This document shows positions 1 to 7,193 of a stretch of DNA of 16,267 bases, piece by piece. A model generated the notes under the pieces. The model saw only the letters and a list, made by a program, of their open reading frames with translations. It was not told the DNA's origin and did not search any database. The stretch's first letter is position 1. Each line of letters opens with the position of its first letter. The stretch is from Pseudomonadota bacterium (GTDB taxonomy: Bacteria; Pseudomonadota; Gammaproteobacteria; Xanthomonadales; Xanthomonadaceae): positions 1 to 16,267 of the forward strand of contig JAEXLY010000234.1 of assembly GCA_023444765.1 (NCBI GenBank). Direction: 5' to 3'. Both the position numbers and the translations under genes were made by a program.

Positions 1-120
1 ATCCGGCCCCGACAAACCGGACGGTTTCGGCACAGTGCACGCCTTCATGCCACGCCGTCCGGCACATCCCGGGTCGGCTTGGCAAGGCGCAGCCAGTTGG
101 CTACACTGAAGCCCTGCCGT
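1..120. other. Left edge, upstream region of the tRNA gene
   Basis: No convincing coding region is visible here. The only structure I can support is the tRNA promoter at its right end, listed separately. The first 60 bases could be the tail or flank of an upstream gene outside the window, but no frame gives a recognisable protein. Confidence 0.4.
79..107 (+). promoter_or_regulatory. Sigma-70 type promoter of the tRNA-Ala gene
   Basis: A -35 element TTGGCA (79-84) and a -10 element TACACT (102-107) are separated by exactly 17 bp, the optimal sigma-70 spacing. Transcription would start near 113-115, a few bases before the mature tRNA 5' end at 121. The match and position make this a good promoter by inspection; it has no experimental support here. 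Confidence 0.7.
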
Positions 121-196
<76 letters not shown>

Positions 197-211
197 CTTG
201 TTCTGCAGGAG

Positions 212-236
212 AAGGCCGGGAAACCGGCCTTTTTCT
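212..236 (+). terminator. Rho-independent terminator of the tRNA-Ala gene
   Basis: An 8-bp perfect stem AAGGCCGG (212-219) / CCGGCCTT (224-231) closes a GAAA tetraloop and runs into a T-rich tract. It lies 15 nt after the encoded CCA, so the tRNA is probably a single-gene transcript. Confidence 0.88.
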
Positions 237-581
237 TTGCCCGCGCCGCCGGCGCCACCATCCGCGGCACCCTGCTGGCGCGGGCCTCCACGACGACGCC
301 GAGGCGGGGCCGCATCGGCCACGGCGCGCCGGCGCCGTCCGCGTCCCTGTCTCGCCCACCCCGGCATCGCGGATCCCGTCGCGGCCGGGAGGCGTACGAG
401 GCGGCGCGGATACGCAACGGCACGGACGCCGCGGGCTCGCCACCCCGGAACCGGGCGTTCCCGCCGGCGTGCCTCCGCTTCAGCCGGGAACAGGCCGCCG
501 GCCGCTATGCTCCCGCGTCCCGCATCCCGTCACGACGTCGCCGCGCCTGTGCGCAGCGATGCACGCACTTCCGCCGAGTCC
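237..581. other. Intergenic stretch between tRNA terminator and patatin-like gene
   Basis: These 345 bases are very GC-rich and therefore open in several frames on both strands, but none gives a recognisable protein. The patatin frame stays open upstream of 582, yet its extension is Arg/Pro/Ala-rich and would bury the lipoprotein signal. I see no clear promoter or repeat. Confidence 0.5.
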
Positions 582-1625
582 ATGTCGCTGATCGCCAACT
601 TGCCCCGCGCCCTGTCCGCCGGCCTGCTGCTGGCCGCGCTCGCTGCCTGCGTTGGCGGCAAGACCGTCCACCGGCAGGCTCCCGCTCCCGTCGCGAGGCC
701 CGCAACCGCCGTGCCCGCGCCACCCCCGCTGCGGATCGGCCTCGCACTGGGCGGCGGCGCGGCCAAGGGTTTCGCGCATATCGGTGCGATCAAGATGCTG
801 GAGGCCAACGGCATCCGCGCCAGCGTGGTAGCCGGCACCAGCGCCGGCAGCGTGGTGGGTGCGCTCTACGCCAGCGGCATGGACCCCTTCGCCATGCAGG
901 AGCGCGCCGTGGCGCTGGACGAATCGACGCTGCGCGACGTACGCCTGTTCTCCGGCGGCCTCGTCCAGGGACAGGCGCTGCAGGACTACGTCAACCGCGA
1001 GGTCGGCGGCCGCCCCATCGAGCGGCTGGCCAAGCCGTTCGCCGCGGTGTCCACCCGCCTGGACAGCGGCGACCGGGTCGTGTTCGTGCGCGGCAACACC
1101 GGCCAGGCGGTGCGCGCATCGAGCAGCGTGCCGGGCGTGTTCGAGCCTGTACGCATCGGCGCCCACAGCTATGTCGACGGCGGCGTGGTCAGTCCTGTTC
1201 CGGTGGATGCGGCGCGCCAGCTTGGCGCGGACCTCGTCATCGCCGTGGACATCTCCAGCAAGGCCGCGGGCACCACGCCCACCGCCCTGGCCGGCATCGT
1301 GAACCAGTCGATCACGATCATGGGCCAGACCCTCGGCCGGCAGGAACTGGCGCGCGCCGACGTGGTGATCCGTCCCCAGGTCAACGCGATCGGGCCGGTC
1401 AGTTTCGAACAGCGCAACGCCGCGATCCTCGAGGGCGAGCGCGCCGCGCTCGCGGCGCTGCCGCAGATCCGTGCGCGGATCGCCACGGCAGAGCAGGCGC
1501 GCCGGAACGAAGCGGCGCAGCGCAGGGCCGAGGCGGAAGCGTCGCGGACGCCTGTGGACATCGACTGCGGCGACAGCTGGGTACGCCGTCTCAACCCGTT
1601 CGCGAAGGACCGTCCCTGCGGCTGA
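582..1625 (+). CDS. Patatin-like phospholipase family lipoprotein (RssA-like)
   Basis: A 347-residue predicted serine hydrolase of the patatin family, which cleaves acyl esters of lipids with a Ser-Asp dyad. The glycine-rich oxyanion loop GGGAAKG is at residues 57-63, the nucleophile elbow GTSAGS places the catalytic Ser at 87, and the DGG motif places the catalytic Asp at 199. The N-terminus is a lipoprotein signal ending in the lipobox LAAC with the lipidated Cys at 23, so the protein should be exported and membrane-anchored. The start at 582 is chosen because it gives this clean signal; the frame is open far upstream, and no strong Shine-Dalgarno is seen. The C-terminal 40 or so residues are rich in Ala, Glu and Arg and probably helical. 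It is unrelated to the nitrogen-oxide genes next door, and its natural substrate is unknown. Confidence 0.88.
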   Translation: MSLIANLPRALSAGLLLAALAACVGGKTVHRQAPAPVARPATAVPAPPPLRIGLALGGGAAKGFAHIGAIKMLEANGIRASVVAGTSAGSVVGALYASGMDPFAMQERAVALDESTLRDVRLFSGGLVQGQALQDYVNREVGGRPIERLAKPFAAVSTRLDSGDRVVFVRGNTGQAVRASSSVPGVFEPVRIGAHSYVDGGVVSPVPVDAARQLGADLVIAVDISSKAAGTTPTALAGIVNQSITIMGQTLGRQELARADVVIRPQVNAIGPVSFEQRNAAILEGERAALAALPQIRARIATAEQARRNEAAQRRAEAEASRTPVDIDCGDSWVRRLNPFAKDRPCG

Positions 1626-1637
1626 GCGGACGCCGGC

Positions 1638-1651
1638 TTGATCCAGGTCAA
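1638..1651 (+). promoter_or_regulatory. Distal FNR/Dnr-type box upstream of nirK
   Basis: TTGATCCAGGTCAA fits the Crp/Fnr-family palindrome TTGAY-N4-RTCAA with one half-site variant (GTCAA). It begins 12 bp after the patatin stop codon. Its centre is 61 bp, about six helical turns, upstream of the proximal nirK box, near -102.5 from the inferred start site. Confidence 0.65.
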
Positions 1652-1698
1652 GCCACCTGCAAACCGGCGCTGGAAAGTGGCCATACGCGGGTGTGTGG

Positions 1699-1712
1699 TT
1701 GATTTCAATCAA
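1699..1712 (+). promoter_or_regulatory. Proximal FNR/Anr box of the nirK promoter
   Basis: TTGATTTCAATCAA is a perfect symmetrical FNR/Anr site (TTGAT-N4-ATCAA). If it acts at the usual class II position of -41.5, transcription starts near 1747, leaving a 34-nt leader before the nirK ATG. CACGAT at 1735-1740 would then be the -10 hexamer, with no need for a good -35. nirK expression is therefore expected only at low oxygen. Confidence 0.85.
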
Positions 1713-1780
1713 GTGAAACAAGAGGGTCCGCGCCCACGATATCCCCGTACCCAACAACGTGGATATCGAGGAAAACCCTC

Positions 1781-2950
1781 ATGAAACTGCTGCACACGAG
1801 TCTTCTTGCTTCGGCCCTTGTCCTGGCGCTCGGCGCCGGCGCTTCCGCCCCCGCACAAGCGGTGGACGCGCTGGAACTGGTCAATGCGACGCTCGACCAG
1901 GCGTCCGACCTGGCCGCCCTCCCGCGTCAGCAGGTCACGCTGAAGCGTCCCCCCTTCGTCCACGACCACGACCAGGTGGCCAAGGGCGGGCCGAAGGTGG
2001 TGCAGTTCACCCTGCCGATCGTCGAGAAGGAGATCACCATCGACGGTGAAGGCACCAAGATGCACGCGATGACCTTCGGCGGTTCGATCCCCGGCCCGCT
2101 GATGGTGGTGCACGAGGGCGACTACGTCGAGGTGACGCTGGTCAACCTGGCCAGCAATACGATGCCGCACAACATCGACTTCCACTCGGCCACCGGCGCG
2201 ATGGGCGGCGGCGAGGTCACCGTGGTGCAGCCGGGCGAGGAAGTGACGATCCGCTGGAAGGCCACGCGCGCCGGCACCTTCGTCTACCACTGCGCCCCGG
2301 GCGGCCCGATGACCCCCTGGCACGTGGTGGCCGGCATGCACGGCACGGTGATGGTGCTGCCGCGCGAGGGCCTGACGGACGGCAACGGCAAGCAGCTCAA
2401 GTACGACCGCGCCTACTACATCGGCGAGACCGAGTTCTACATTCCGCGCGACGAGAACGGCAACTTCAAGTCCTACGACTCGCACGCCGAGGCGCTGCCC
2501 GACACGCTCGCCGCGATGAAGACCCTGACCCCGTCGCATGTCGTGTTCAACGGCGCGGCCGGCGCGCTGACGGGCGAGAACGCGCTGACGAGCAAGGTGG
2601 GCGAGACGGTGCTGTTCATCCACTCGCAGGCCAACCGCGACTCGCGCCCCCACCTGATCGGCGGCCACGGCGACTACGTGTGGGAGGAAGGCAAGTTCGC
2701 CAACGCACCGCTCAAGGACCTGGAGACCTGGTTCGTACGCGGCGGATCGGCGGCGGCGGCACTCTACACCTTCCACCAGCCGGGCCTGTACGCCTACGTC
2801 AACCACAACCTGATCGAGGCGATCCTGCTCGGCGCGGCCGCCCACATGATGGTCGATGGCGACCGCTGGGACCACGACCTGATGACCACGCCCGCGCCGG
2901 TAGGCGCGATCAAGCCCGGCACGGATCTCTCTCTCCCGGTCGGCAAGTAG
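1781..2950 (+). CDS. nirK: Copper-containing nitrite reductase NirK
   Basis: A 389-residue precursor of the periplasmic enzyme that reduces nitrite to nitric oxide in denitrification. A Sec signal peptide ends at AQA (residues 25-27). Two cupredoxin domains follow. All type 1 copper ligands are present: His130, Cys171, His181 and Met186. The type 2 ligands are His135, His170 and His342, and the catalytic pair is Asp133 and His291. These match Alcaligenes NirK His95/Cys136/His145/Met150, His100/His135/His306 and Asp98/His255 with an offset of 35-36. There is no C-terminal cytochrome extension. The ATG at 1781 has GAGGA 8 nt upstream. Two FNR-type boxes precede the gene and a strong terminator follows, so it is probably monocistronic. 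The electron donor (azurin/pseudoazurin or cytochrome c) is not encoded in this window. Confidence 0.97.
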   Translation: MKLLHTSLLASALVLALGAGASAPAQAVDALELVNATLDQASDLAALPRQQVTLKRPPFVHDHDQVAKGGPKVVQFTLPIVEKEITIDGEGTKMHAMTFGGSIPGPLMVVHEGDYVEVTLVNLASNTMPHNIDFHSATGAMGGGEVTVVQPGEEVTIRWKATRAGTFVYHCAPGGPMTPWHVVAGMHGTVMVLPREGLTDGNGKQLKYDRAYYIGETEFYIPRDENGNFKSYDSHAEALPDTLAAMKTLTPSHVVFNGAAGALTGENALTSKVGETVLFIHSQANRDSRPHLIGGHGDYVWEEGKFANAPLKDLETWFVRGGSAAAALYTFHQPGLYAYVNHNLIEAILLGAAAHMMVDGDRWDHDLMTTPAPVGAIKPGTDLSLPVGK

Positions 2951-2976
2951 TCACGGCGAACTCCCCGTCGCCGGTC

Positions 2977-3012
2977 GGCCACCTCCGCTCACGCGGGGGT
3001 GGCCATTTTTTT
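2977..3012 (+). terminator. Rho-independent terminator of nirK
   Basis: A 12-bp stem GGCCACCTCCGC (2977-2988) / GCGGGGGTGGCC (2993-3004), with a single G-U pair and a TCAC loop, is followed by ATTTTTTT (3005-3012). It starts 26 nt after the nirK stop codon and should end the transcript efficiently. Confidence 0.93.
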
Positions 3013-3751
3013 GGCTCTTCTCCCGACTGCGGGACGGTTGCCGTCCTGGGGGTCGGGCCCACGCCGCGCCCTGGCGGCCGGGAATCGCTCTTCGCCCGAT
3101 CAGGGCCGCTTCGCAGCCCGCTCCGGCGCGGCACGGTCGCTCGTGCACGTGCGCTGCAGTGCCGCGCAAGCCATGCGCGCCCACCCTGCCCCGGCCGGCG
3201 CGCAGGGCACCCGTCTCCTGTTGGCCGCGATCCCCGGCCGCCAGTGCGCGGCTCAGCGCTCCTCCCGTTTCGGCGCTCCGGTCGACCGTGGCTTCCCGGC
3301 GCTCGACGCCGCATCCAGGAATGGCCAACGGTCGTTCGGCCCGCGGATTACGGACAGCGGCTCATGGATGCGTGCGGCGGCAAGCCGGCCCTGGGTGGGT
3401 GCGGACACAGCGTCGCGCCACTGCCGCGCGTCCGCACGAACGCACGACGCGCTGCACCGGGCCGGTGCGCAACGCGGGCTGACCGCGCCGGGAAGCGATC
3501 GCGGACCGGGAAGGCCTCCGTCCACAAGCCCGCGCCCACCACCCGATCCGTCCGCCCGGTTCCCCCGGATTGCAGAAGAACCATGTTTTCTGCAGTCCGT
3601 CCCCCGCAGCGCGGCACCCGGGCACGGCGGCGCGGCCGGGCGCACGCCATGGCGGTCGTGCTGCGGAACCCGGCAGCCCGGTCCTGCGACTGCGCGCCTG
3701 CCCGCCAGCTGCGATGATGTTCCTCCCGCCGCCGTATCCGGGAGAACCGCC
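3013..3751. other. Long apparently non-coding stretch between nirK and pirin
   Basis: About 740 bases lie between the nirK terminator and the pirin start. Open frames exist on both strands, but they are Arg/Pro/Ala/Ser-rich and show no known domain. Two structures can be seen: a small hairpin GGACGG-TTG-CCGTCC at 3032-3046 and a 12-bp inverted repeat at 3566-3599, listed separately. A decayed gene, a small RNA or a lineage-specific protein cannot be excluded. Confidence 0.5.
3566..3599. repeat. 12-bp inverted repeat in the nirK-pirin gap
   Basis: The arms CGGATTGCAGAA (3566-3577) and TTCTGCAGTCCG (3588-3599) are complementary apart from one G-U pair, with a 10-nt loop. No T-tract follows, so it is not an obvious terminator. 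It lies about 150 bp before the pirin start and contrasts with its surroundings by its A/T content. It could be an operator, a transcript structure or a repeat relic. Confidence 0.55.
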
Positions 3752-4651
3752 ATGATCGAGCTCCTCATCCGCCAGCGATCCCGCGACCTGGGCAGCTTCG
3801 AGGTCGGCCGGGTGCTGCCCTTCGCGCGACGCAGGATGGTCGGCCCCTACATCTTCTTCGACCGCATGGGCCCCAAGCGCATCGCACCGGGGTTGCCGTC
3901 GGAAGCCGACGTGCGCCCGCACCCGCACATCGGACTGTCCACCATCACCTACCTGTTCGACGGCGAGATCACGCACCGCGACAGCGTCGGCTCGCAGCAG
4001 GCGGTGCGCCCCGGCGAGGTGAACTGGATGACGGCCGGTCGCGGCATCACCCATTCCGAGCGCTTCGAGCGGCTGCGCGCCGAAGGCGGCGCGATGGACG
4101 GCATCCAGGCATGGGTGGCGCTGCCGGAGGAGCGCGAGGAGACCGATCCGGGGTTCTGGCATTACCCGGCCGACGCGCTGCCGGTGTTCGAGGAGGACGG
4201 CGTGACCGGGCGCCTGATCGCCGGGCGGCTGGCCGGCCTGGCGTCGCCCGTGCAGGTCGAGTCGCCGCAGTTCTACCTCCACTGGCAGCTGGGGCCGGGC
4301 GCCCGCGTGTCGCTGCCGTCCGAGTATCCGGAGCGTGCGGTCTATGTGGCGCGCGGAGAGGTGGAGATCGCCGGCCAGCGCGTCGAACCCGGCAGCCTGG
4401 CTGTCCTGGCGCCTGGCGACGCGGTCACCGTCGAGGCGCTGGGCGACGCGGTGCTGATGGCGCTGGGCGGGGAGCCGGTGGGGCCGCGTTACATCGACTG
4501 GAACTTCGTGTCCTCCTCCAGGGCACGCATCGAGCAGGCGCGAGCCGACTGGGCGGCGGGCCGCATGAAGCTGCCGGACCTGGACGACGGCGAGTTCATT
4601 CCGCTCCCGCCGGCGATCGCCGGCATGCGCGAGCCCGAACCCATGTCCTGA
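3752..4651 (+). CDS. Pirin family protein
   Basis: A 299-residue cytosolic bicupin of the pirin family. The N-terminal cupin carries the metal site: His57 and His59 in RPHPHIGL, then His101 and Glu103 in THSE, equivalent to His56/His58/His101/Glu103 of human pirin, so Fe binding is expected. The C-terminal cupin (about residues 170-260) lacks an obvious metal site, as is usual. Some bacterial pirins have quercetinase activity and others modulate metabolic enzymes; nothing here decides which. The ATG at 3752 is preceded by GGGAGA (3740-3745). The frame is open for 250 codons upstream, but that part is low-complexity and not pirin-like. The TRIC-like gene follows 37 nt downstream, so the two may be cotranscribed. 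Confidence 0.93.
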   Translation: MIELLIRQRSRDLGSFEVGRVLPFARRRMVGPYIFFDRMGPKRIAPGLPSEADVRPHPHIGLSTITYLFDGEITHRDSVGSQQAVRPGEVNWMTAGRGITHSERFERLRAEGGAMDGIQAWVALPEEREETDPGFWHYPADALPVFEEDGVTGRLIAGRLAGLASPVQVESPQFYLHWQLGPGARVSLPSEYPERAVYVARGEVEIAGQRVEPGSLAVLAPGDAVTVEALGDAVLMALGGEPVGPRYIDWNFVSSSRARIEQARADWAAGRMKLPDLDDGEFIPLPPAIAGMREPEPMS

Positions 4652-4688
4652 CCCGCCCTTCCCTCGCCCGCCCGCTGCCCCACGAACC

Positions 4689-5309
4689 ATGACTTCGACC
4701 TTCGTCACCCTCATCGATTTCCTCGGCACATTCGCCTTCGCGATCAGCGGCGGGCTGGTGGCCGTGCGCCATCGCCTCGACCTGTTCGGCGTGCTGGTGC
4801 TGGCGTTCGCGGCGGCCACGGCGGGCGGCATCATCCGCGACCTGGTACTGGGGCTGGTGCCGGCCTCCATCGTGGACTGGCGCTACCTGGCCGTGTCGGC
4901 GGCGGCGGGTCTGCTCACCTTCTGGCGCCATGAGCAGGTCGAACGCCTGCGCAATCCGGTCCAGGTCTCCGACGCGATCGGCCTGTCGCTGTTCGCGGTG
5001 CTCGGCGCGGACAAGGCATTGGCGGCCGGGCTGGGGCCGACGGGGTCGGTGATGCTGGGTGTCCTGTCGGGCGTGGGCGGCGGCATCGTGCGCGACGTGC
5101 TGGTCGCGACGATACCGGGCGTGCTGCAGCGGGAGCTGTACGCGGTGGCCGCGCTCGTGGGTGCGCTGGTGGTGGTGAGCGGACACCTGCTGGCGCTCCA
5201 GCCGGCACCCGTGGCTGTCGCCGGCGCTGTCGCCTGTTTCGTGCTGCGCTGGCTGGCGATCAGGCGCGGATGGCGACTGCCGGTGCCGCGCGCAGGCGGT
5301 GCACCGTGA
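4689..5309 (+). CDS. Trimeric intracellular cation channel (TRIC/UPF0126, YadS-like) family protein
   Basis: A 206-residue inner-membrane protein with about seven hydrophobic helices arranged as two homologous halves. Each half carries the family signature: GGIIRD at residues 46-51 and GGIVRD at 131-136. Bacterial TRIC homologues form homotrimeric cation (mainly K+) channels; family members have also been linked to small-molecule uptake, so the physiological role is open. No strong Shine-Dalgarno precedes the ATG, which lies 37 nt after pirin and may be translationally helped by it. The length is normal for the family. Confidence 0.9.
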   Translation: MTSTFVTLIDFLGTFAFAISGGLVAVRHRLDLFGVLVLAFAAATAGGIIRDLVLGLVPASIVDWRYLAVSAAAGLLTFWRHEQVERLRNPVQVSDAIGLSLFAVLGADKALAAGLGPTGSVMLGVLSGVGGGIVRDVLVATIPGVLQRELYAVAALVGALVVVSGHLLALQPAPVAVAGAVACFVLRWLAIRRGWRLPVPRAGGAP

Positions 5310-5418
5310 GCGACGATCCACTCGCCGGTCCGCGCCGTTGCCGCGCGGGCACGCGCCGGGCAGGCAGGGGACACGGGGCACGCGCCACTGCCTCCGCAAC
5401 GCCCCGGCGCCCGTGACC

Positions 5419-6645
5419 ATGGGGTCGTCCACGCACATTGGCGCCACGCGCAGGGGAGACGCGGGCGAGGTGTTCACCACCTTCCTGCGCCTGGGCCTGA
5501 CCTCGTTCGGTGGGCCCATCGCCCACATCGGCTACCTGCGCCGGGAGTGCGTCAGCCGCCGCGGCTGGCTGGACGATGCGCGCTTTGCGCGCCTGGTGGC
5601 CCTGTGCCAGTTCCTGCCCGGCCCCGCCAGCAGCCAGCTCGGCTTCGCGCTGGGACTGTCGCGTGCCGGCTGGCGCGGCGGCCTCGCCGCGTTCGCCGGC
5701 TTCACCCTGCCTTCCGCACTGGCCATGTTCGCCTTCGCGATACTGTTGCCTTGGCTGGCAGGCAGCCAATGGCTGCCTTCGGTCGTGCAAGGCCTGAAGC
5801 TGCTGGCGGTGGCCGTGGTGGCGCACGGGCTGGCGGGAATGGCGCGTCGCCTGGCGCCGGACCTGCCCCGTGGCGCGATCGCGCTCGCCGCCGCGTTGCC
5901 ACTGCTCCTGGCCCCGCCAGGTGCGTGGATGCAGCTGGCCGTGATCGCCATGGGCGCGGCTGCCGGCATGCTGCTGCTTCGGGGCCACGACGACGCGACC
6001 GGAGACACGCGGCTCGCGCTGCCGCATGGCGGCCGCACCGCGCTGTGGTTGCTGGGTGCGTGGCTGGTGCTGCTGGGGTTCGCGCTCGTCCAGCCCGCGG
6101 CGCAGGCGCCCGGCCTCGGGGCGACGTTCGCGGCGTTCTATCGCGCCGGCTCGCTGGTATTCGGAGGCGGCCACGTGGTGCTGCCGCTACTGAGCGAGGC
6201 GGTAGTGGAGCCGGGCTGGATCGACGCCGGCACGTTCCTGGCCGGCTATGGCGCCGCCCAGGCGGTGCCCGGGCCGATGTTCAGCCTGGCCGCATTCCTG
6301 GGCGCGAACCTGGCCGACGGGGCGGCCGCCGGCATGTTCGCGGCGACCGCATTGATCGCCCTGTTCCTGCCCGGGCTGCTGCTCGTAGCCGCGCTGCTGC
6401 CGCTGCAGGAGCGGCTGCTGCGTTCGCCGTTCGCCGGCGGAGCGATGGCCGGCGTCAATGCCGCGGTAGTCGGACTGCTGGCGGCCGCGTTCTACGATCC
6501 GGTCTGGCGCGAAGGCATCCGCGGACCGTCCGACCTGGCGATCGCCGCCATCGCACTGGGACTGCTGGCCAGCGGCCGCGTGCCGGTCCTGCTGGTGGTG
6601 GCCTGGTGCGTGGCCGGATCGCTGGTGCTGTCGCCTCCGGCCTGA
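5419..6645 (+). CDS. chrA: Chromate efflux transporter ChrA (long-chain CHR family)
   Basis: A 408-residue inner-membrane transporter with two tandem CHR domains, as in full-length ChrA, which exports chromate using the proton-motive force. The N-terminal half has the signature FGGP (residues 30-33, within LTSFGGPIAHIG) and PGP (67-69, within QFLPGPASSQ). The C-terminal half repeats them as FGGGH (248-252) and PGP (284-286). The ATG at 5419 is preferred because upstream in-frame residues are Arg-rich and not transporter-like; a GTG at 5413 is an alternative. It lies 109 nt after the TRIC gene on the same strand. Its stop is 4 nt from that of the convergent SirB2-like gene, so the two genes meet tail to tail with no room for a separate terminator. 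Confidence 0.93.
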   Translation: MGSSTHIGATRRGDAGEVFTTFLRLGLTSFGGPIAHIGYLRRECVSRRGWLDDARFARLVALCQFLPGPASSQLGFALGLSRAGWRGGLAAFAGFTLPSALAMFAFAILLPWLAGSQWLPSVVQGLKLLAVAVVAHGLAGMARRLAPDLPRGAIALAAALPLLLAPPGAWMQLAVIAMGAAAGMLLLRGHDDATGDTRLALPHGGRTALWLLGAWLVLLGFALVQPAAQAPGLGATFAAFYRAGSLVFGGGHVVLPLLSEAVVEPGWIDAGTFLAGYGAAQAVPGPMFSLAAFLGANLADGAAAGMFAATALIALFLPGLLLVAALLPLQERLLRSPFAGGAMAGVNAAVVGLLAAAFYDPVWREGIRGPSDLAIAAIALGLLASGRVPVLLVVAWCVAGSLVLSPPA

Positions 6646-6649
6646 ACCC

Positions 6650-7048
6650 TCAGCCGAGCAGGTACAGGGCGCCGAGGGGGTGGTGGGTGCGGGCGATGAA
6701 ATAGACCTGGACGAAGACCAGCAGCGCCGCGACGTAGGTGATGGCGCGCGCGCGACGGGTCCGGCCGCGCCGCAGGGCGAACACCCCCAGCACGACGTAC
6801 AGCACGATCAGCGCGACCTTCACAGCGAGCCAGCCGTTGGCGTACAGCGCGGCCGGCAGGATGGTGAGCAGCATGAAGGCGGCGGTGAGCAGCGCGGTGT
6901 CGATGCTGTAGCTCAGGTAGCGCACCGGCGCGGCATTGGGCCAGCGCGCGCCCAGGAGCAGCAGCAGGCCACGAACGGCGAACAGCCCGCCACTGAGCAG
7001 GGCGAACCCGATGTGCGCGTGTTTGATCTGCGGGTAGAACTCGATCAT
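6650..7048 (-). CDS. SirB2 family membrane protein
   Basis: A 132-residue protein with about four transmembrane helices, resembling SirB2/YchQ. It shows the family pattern: an early IKHAHIGFALLSG helix with a His, a central YSIDTALLTAAFML helix, and a C-terminal helix ending in HHPLG. The family was named from Salmonella as an invasion regulator, but its molecular role is unknown. The ATG at 7048 has GAGG about 9 nt upstream. It is the last gene of the minus-strand run norB, DUF6522-like, nnrS, SirB2, 145 nt beyond the nnrS stop with a hairpin between. Whether it belongs to the NO operon is uncertain; no FNR box is visible in front of it. Confidence 0.85.
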   Translation of the reverse strand: MIEFYPQIKHAHIGFALLSGGLFAVRGLLLLLGARWPNAAPVRYLSYSIDTALLTAAFMLLTILPAALYANGWLAVKVALIVLYVVLGVFALRRGRTRRARAITYVAALLVFVQVYFIARTHHPLGALYLLG

Positions 7049-7161
7049 CCGACTGGACCTCTGGTCGTATCCGGTGGTTTGTTCCCTGCGCGATGCACAC
7101 GGGAAGGCGACGTGCCCGCTGCGAACGGCGATGCACCGGCCGCAAGGCGATGCGATGCGTA

Positions 7162-7188
7162 GCGGCCCGGCATTGTATGCGGGGCCGC
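7162..7188 (-). repeat. Long near-perfect hairpin after nnrS
   Basis: The outer stem GCGGCCC/GGGCCGC (7162-7168 / 7182-7188) and inner stem GCAT/ATGC (7170-7173 / 7177-7180) are separated by one G-G mismatch and close a TGT loop. It starts a few bases after the nnrS stop on the minus strand. With no T-tract it is not a canonical terminator, but it could end or stabilise the nnrS message. Confidence 0.5.
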
Positions 7189-7193
7189 CTGCG

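Noticed and set aside
198..581. N-terminal extension of the patatin frame back to 198
   Set aside because: It begins at the tRNA 3' end, runs through the terminator, is Arg/Pro-rich, and would place the lipoprotein signal inside the protein.
3159..3482. A 107-codon frame in the nirK-pirin gap
   Set aside because: Ser/Arg/Pro/Ala-rich, no Shine-Dalgarno, no domain; indistinguishable from chance in this GC content.
2999..3751. Upstream extension of the pirin frame
   Set aside because: The translation is low-complexity Arg/Ala/Ser/Pro. The pirin domain starts normally at 3752, where a Shine-Dalgarno is present.
3362..4870. A 502-codon open frame on the minus strand
   Set aside because: It overlaps the whole pirin gene on the opposite strand and has no recognisable protein features.
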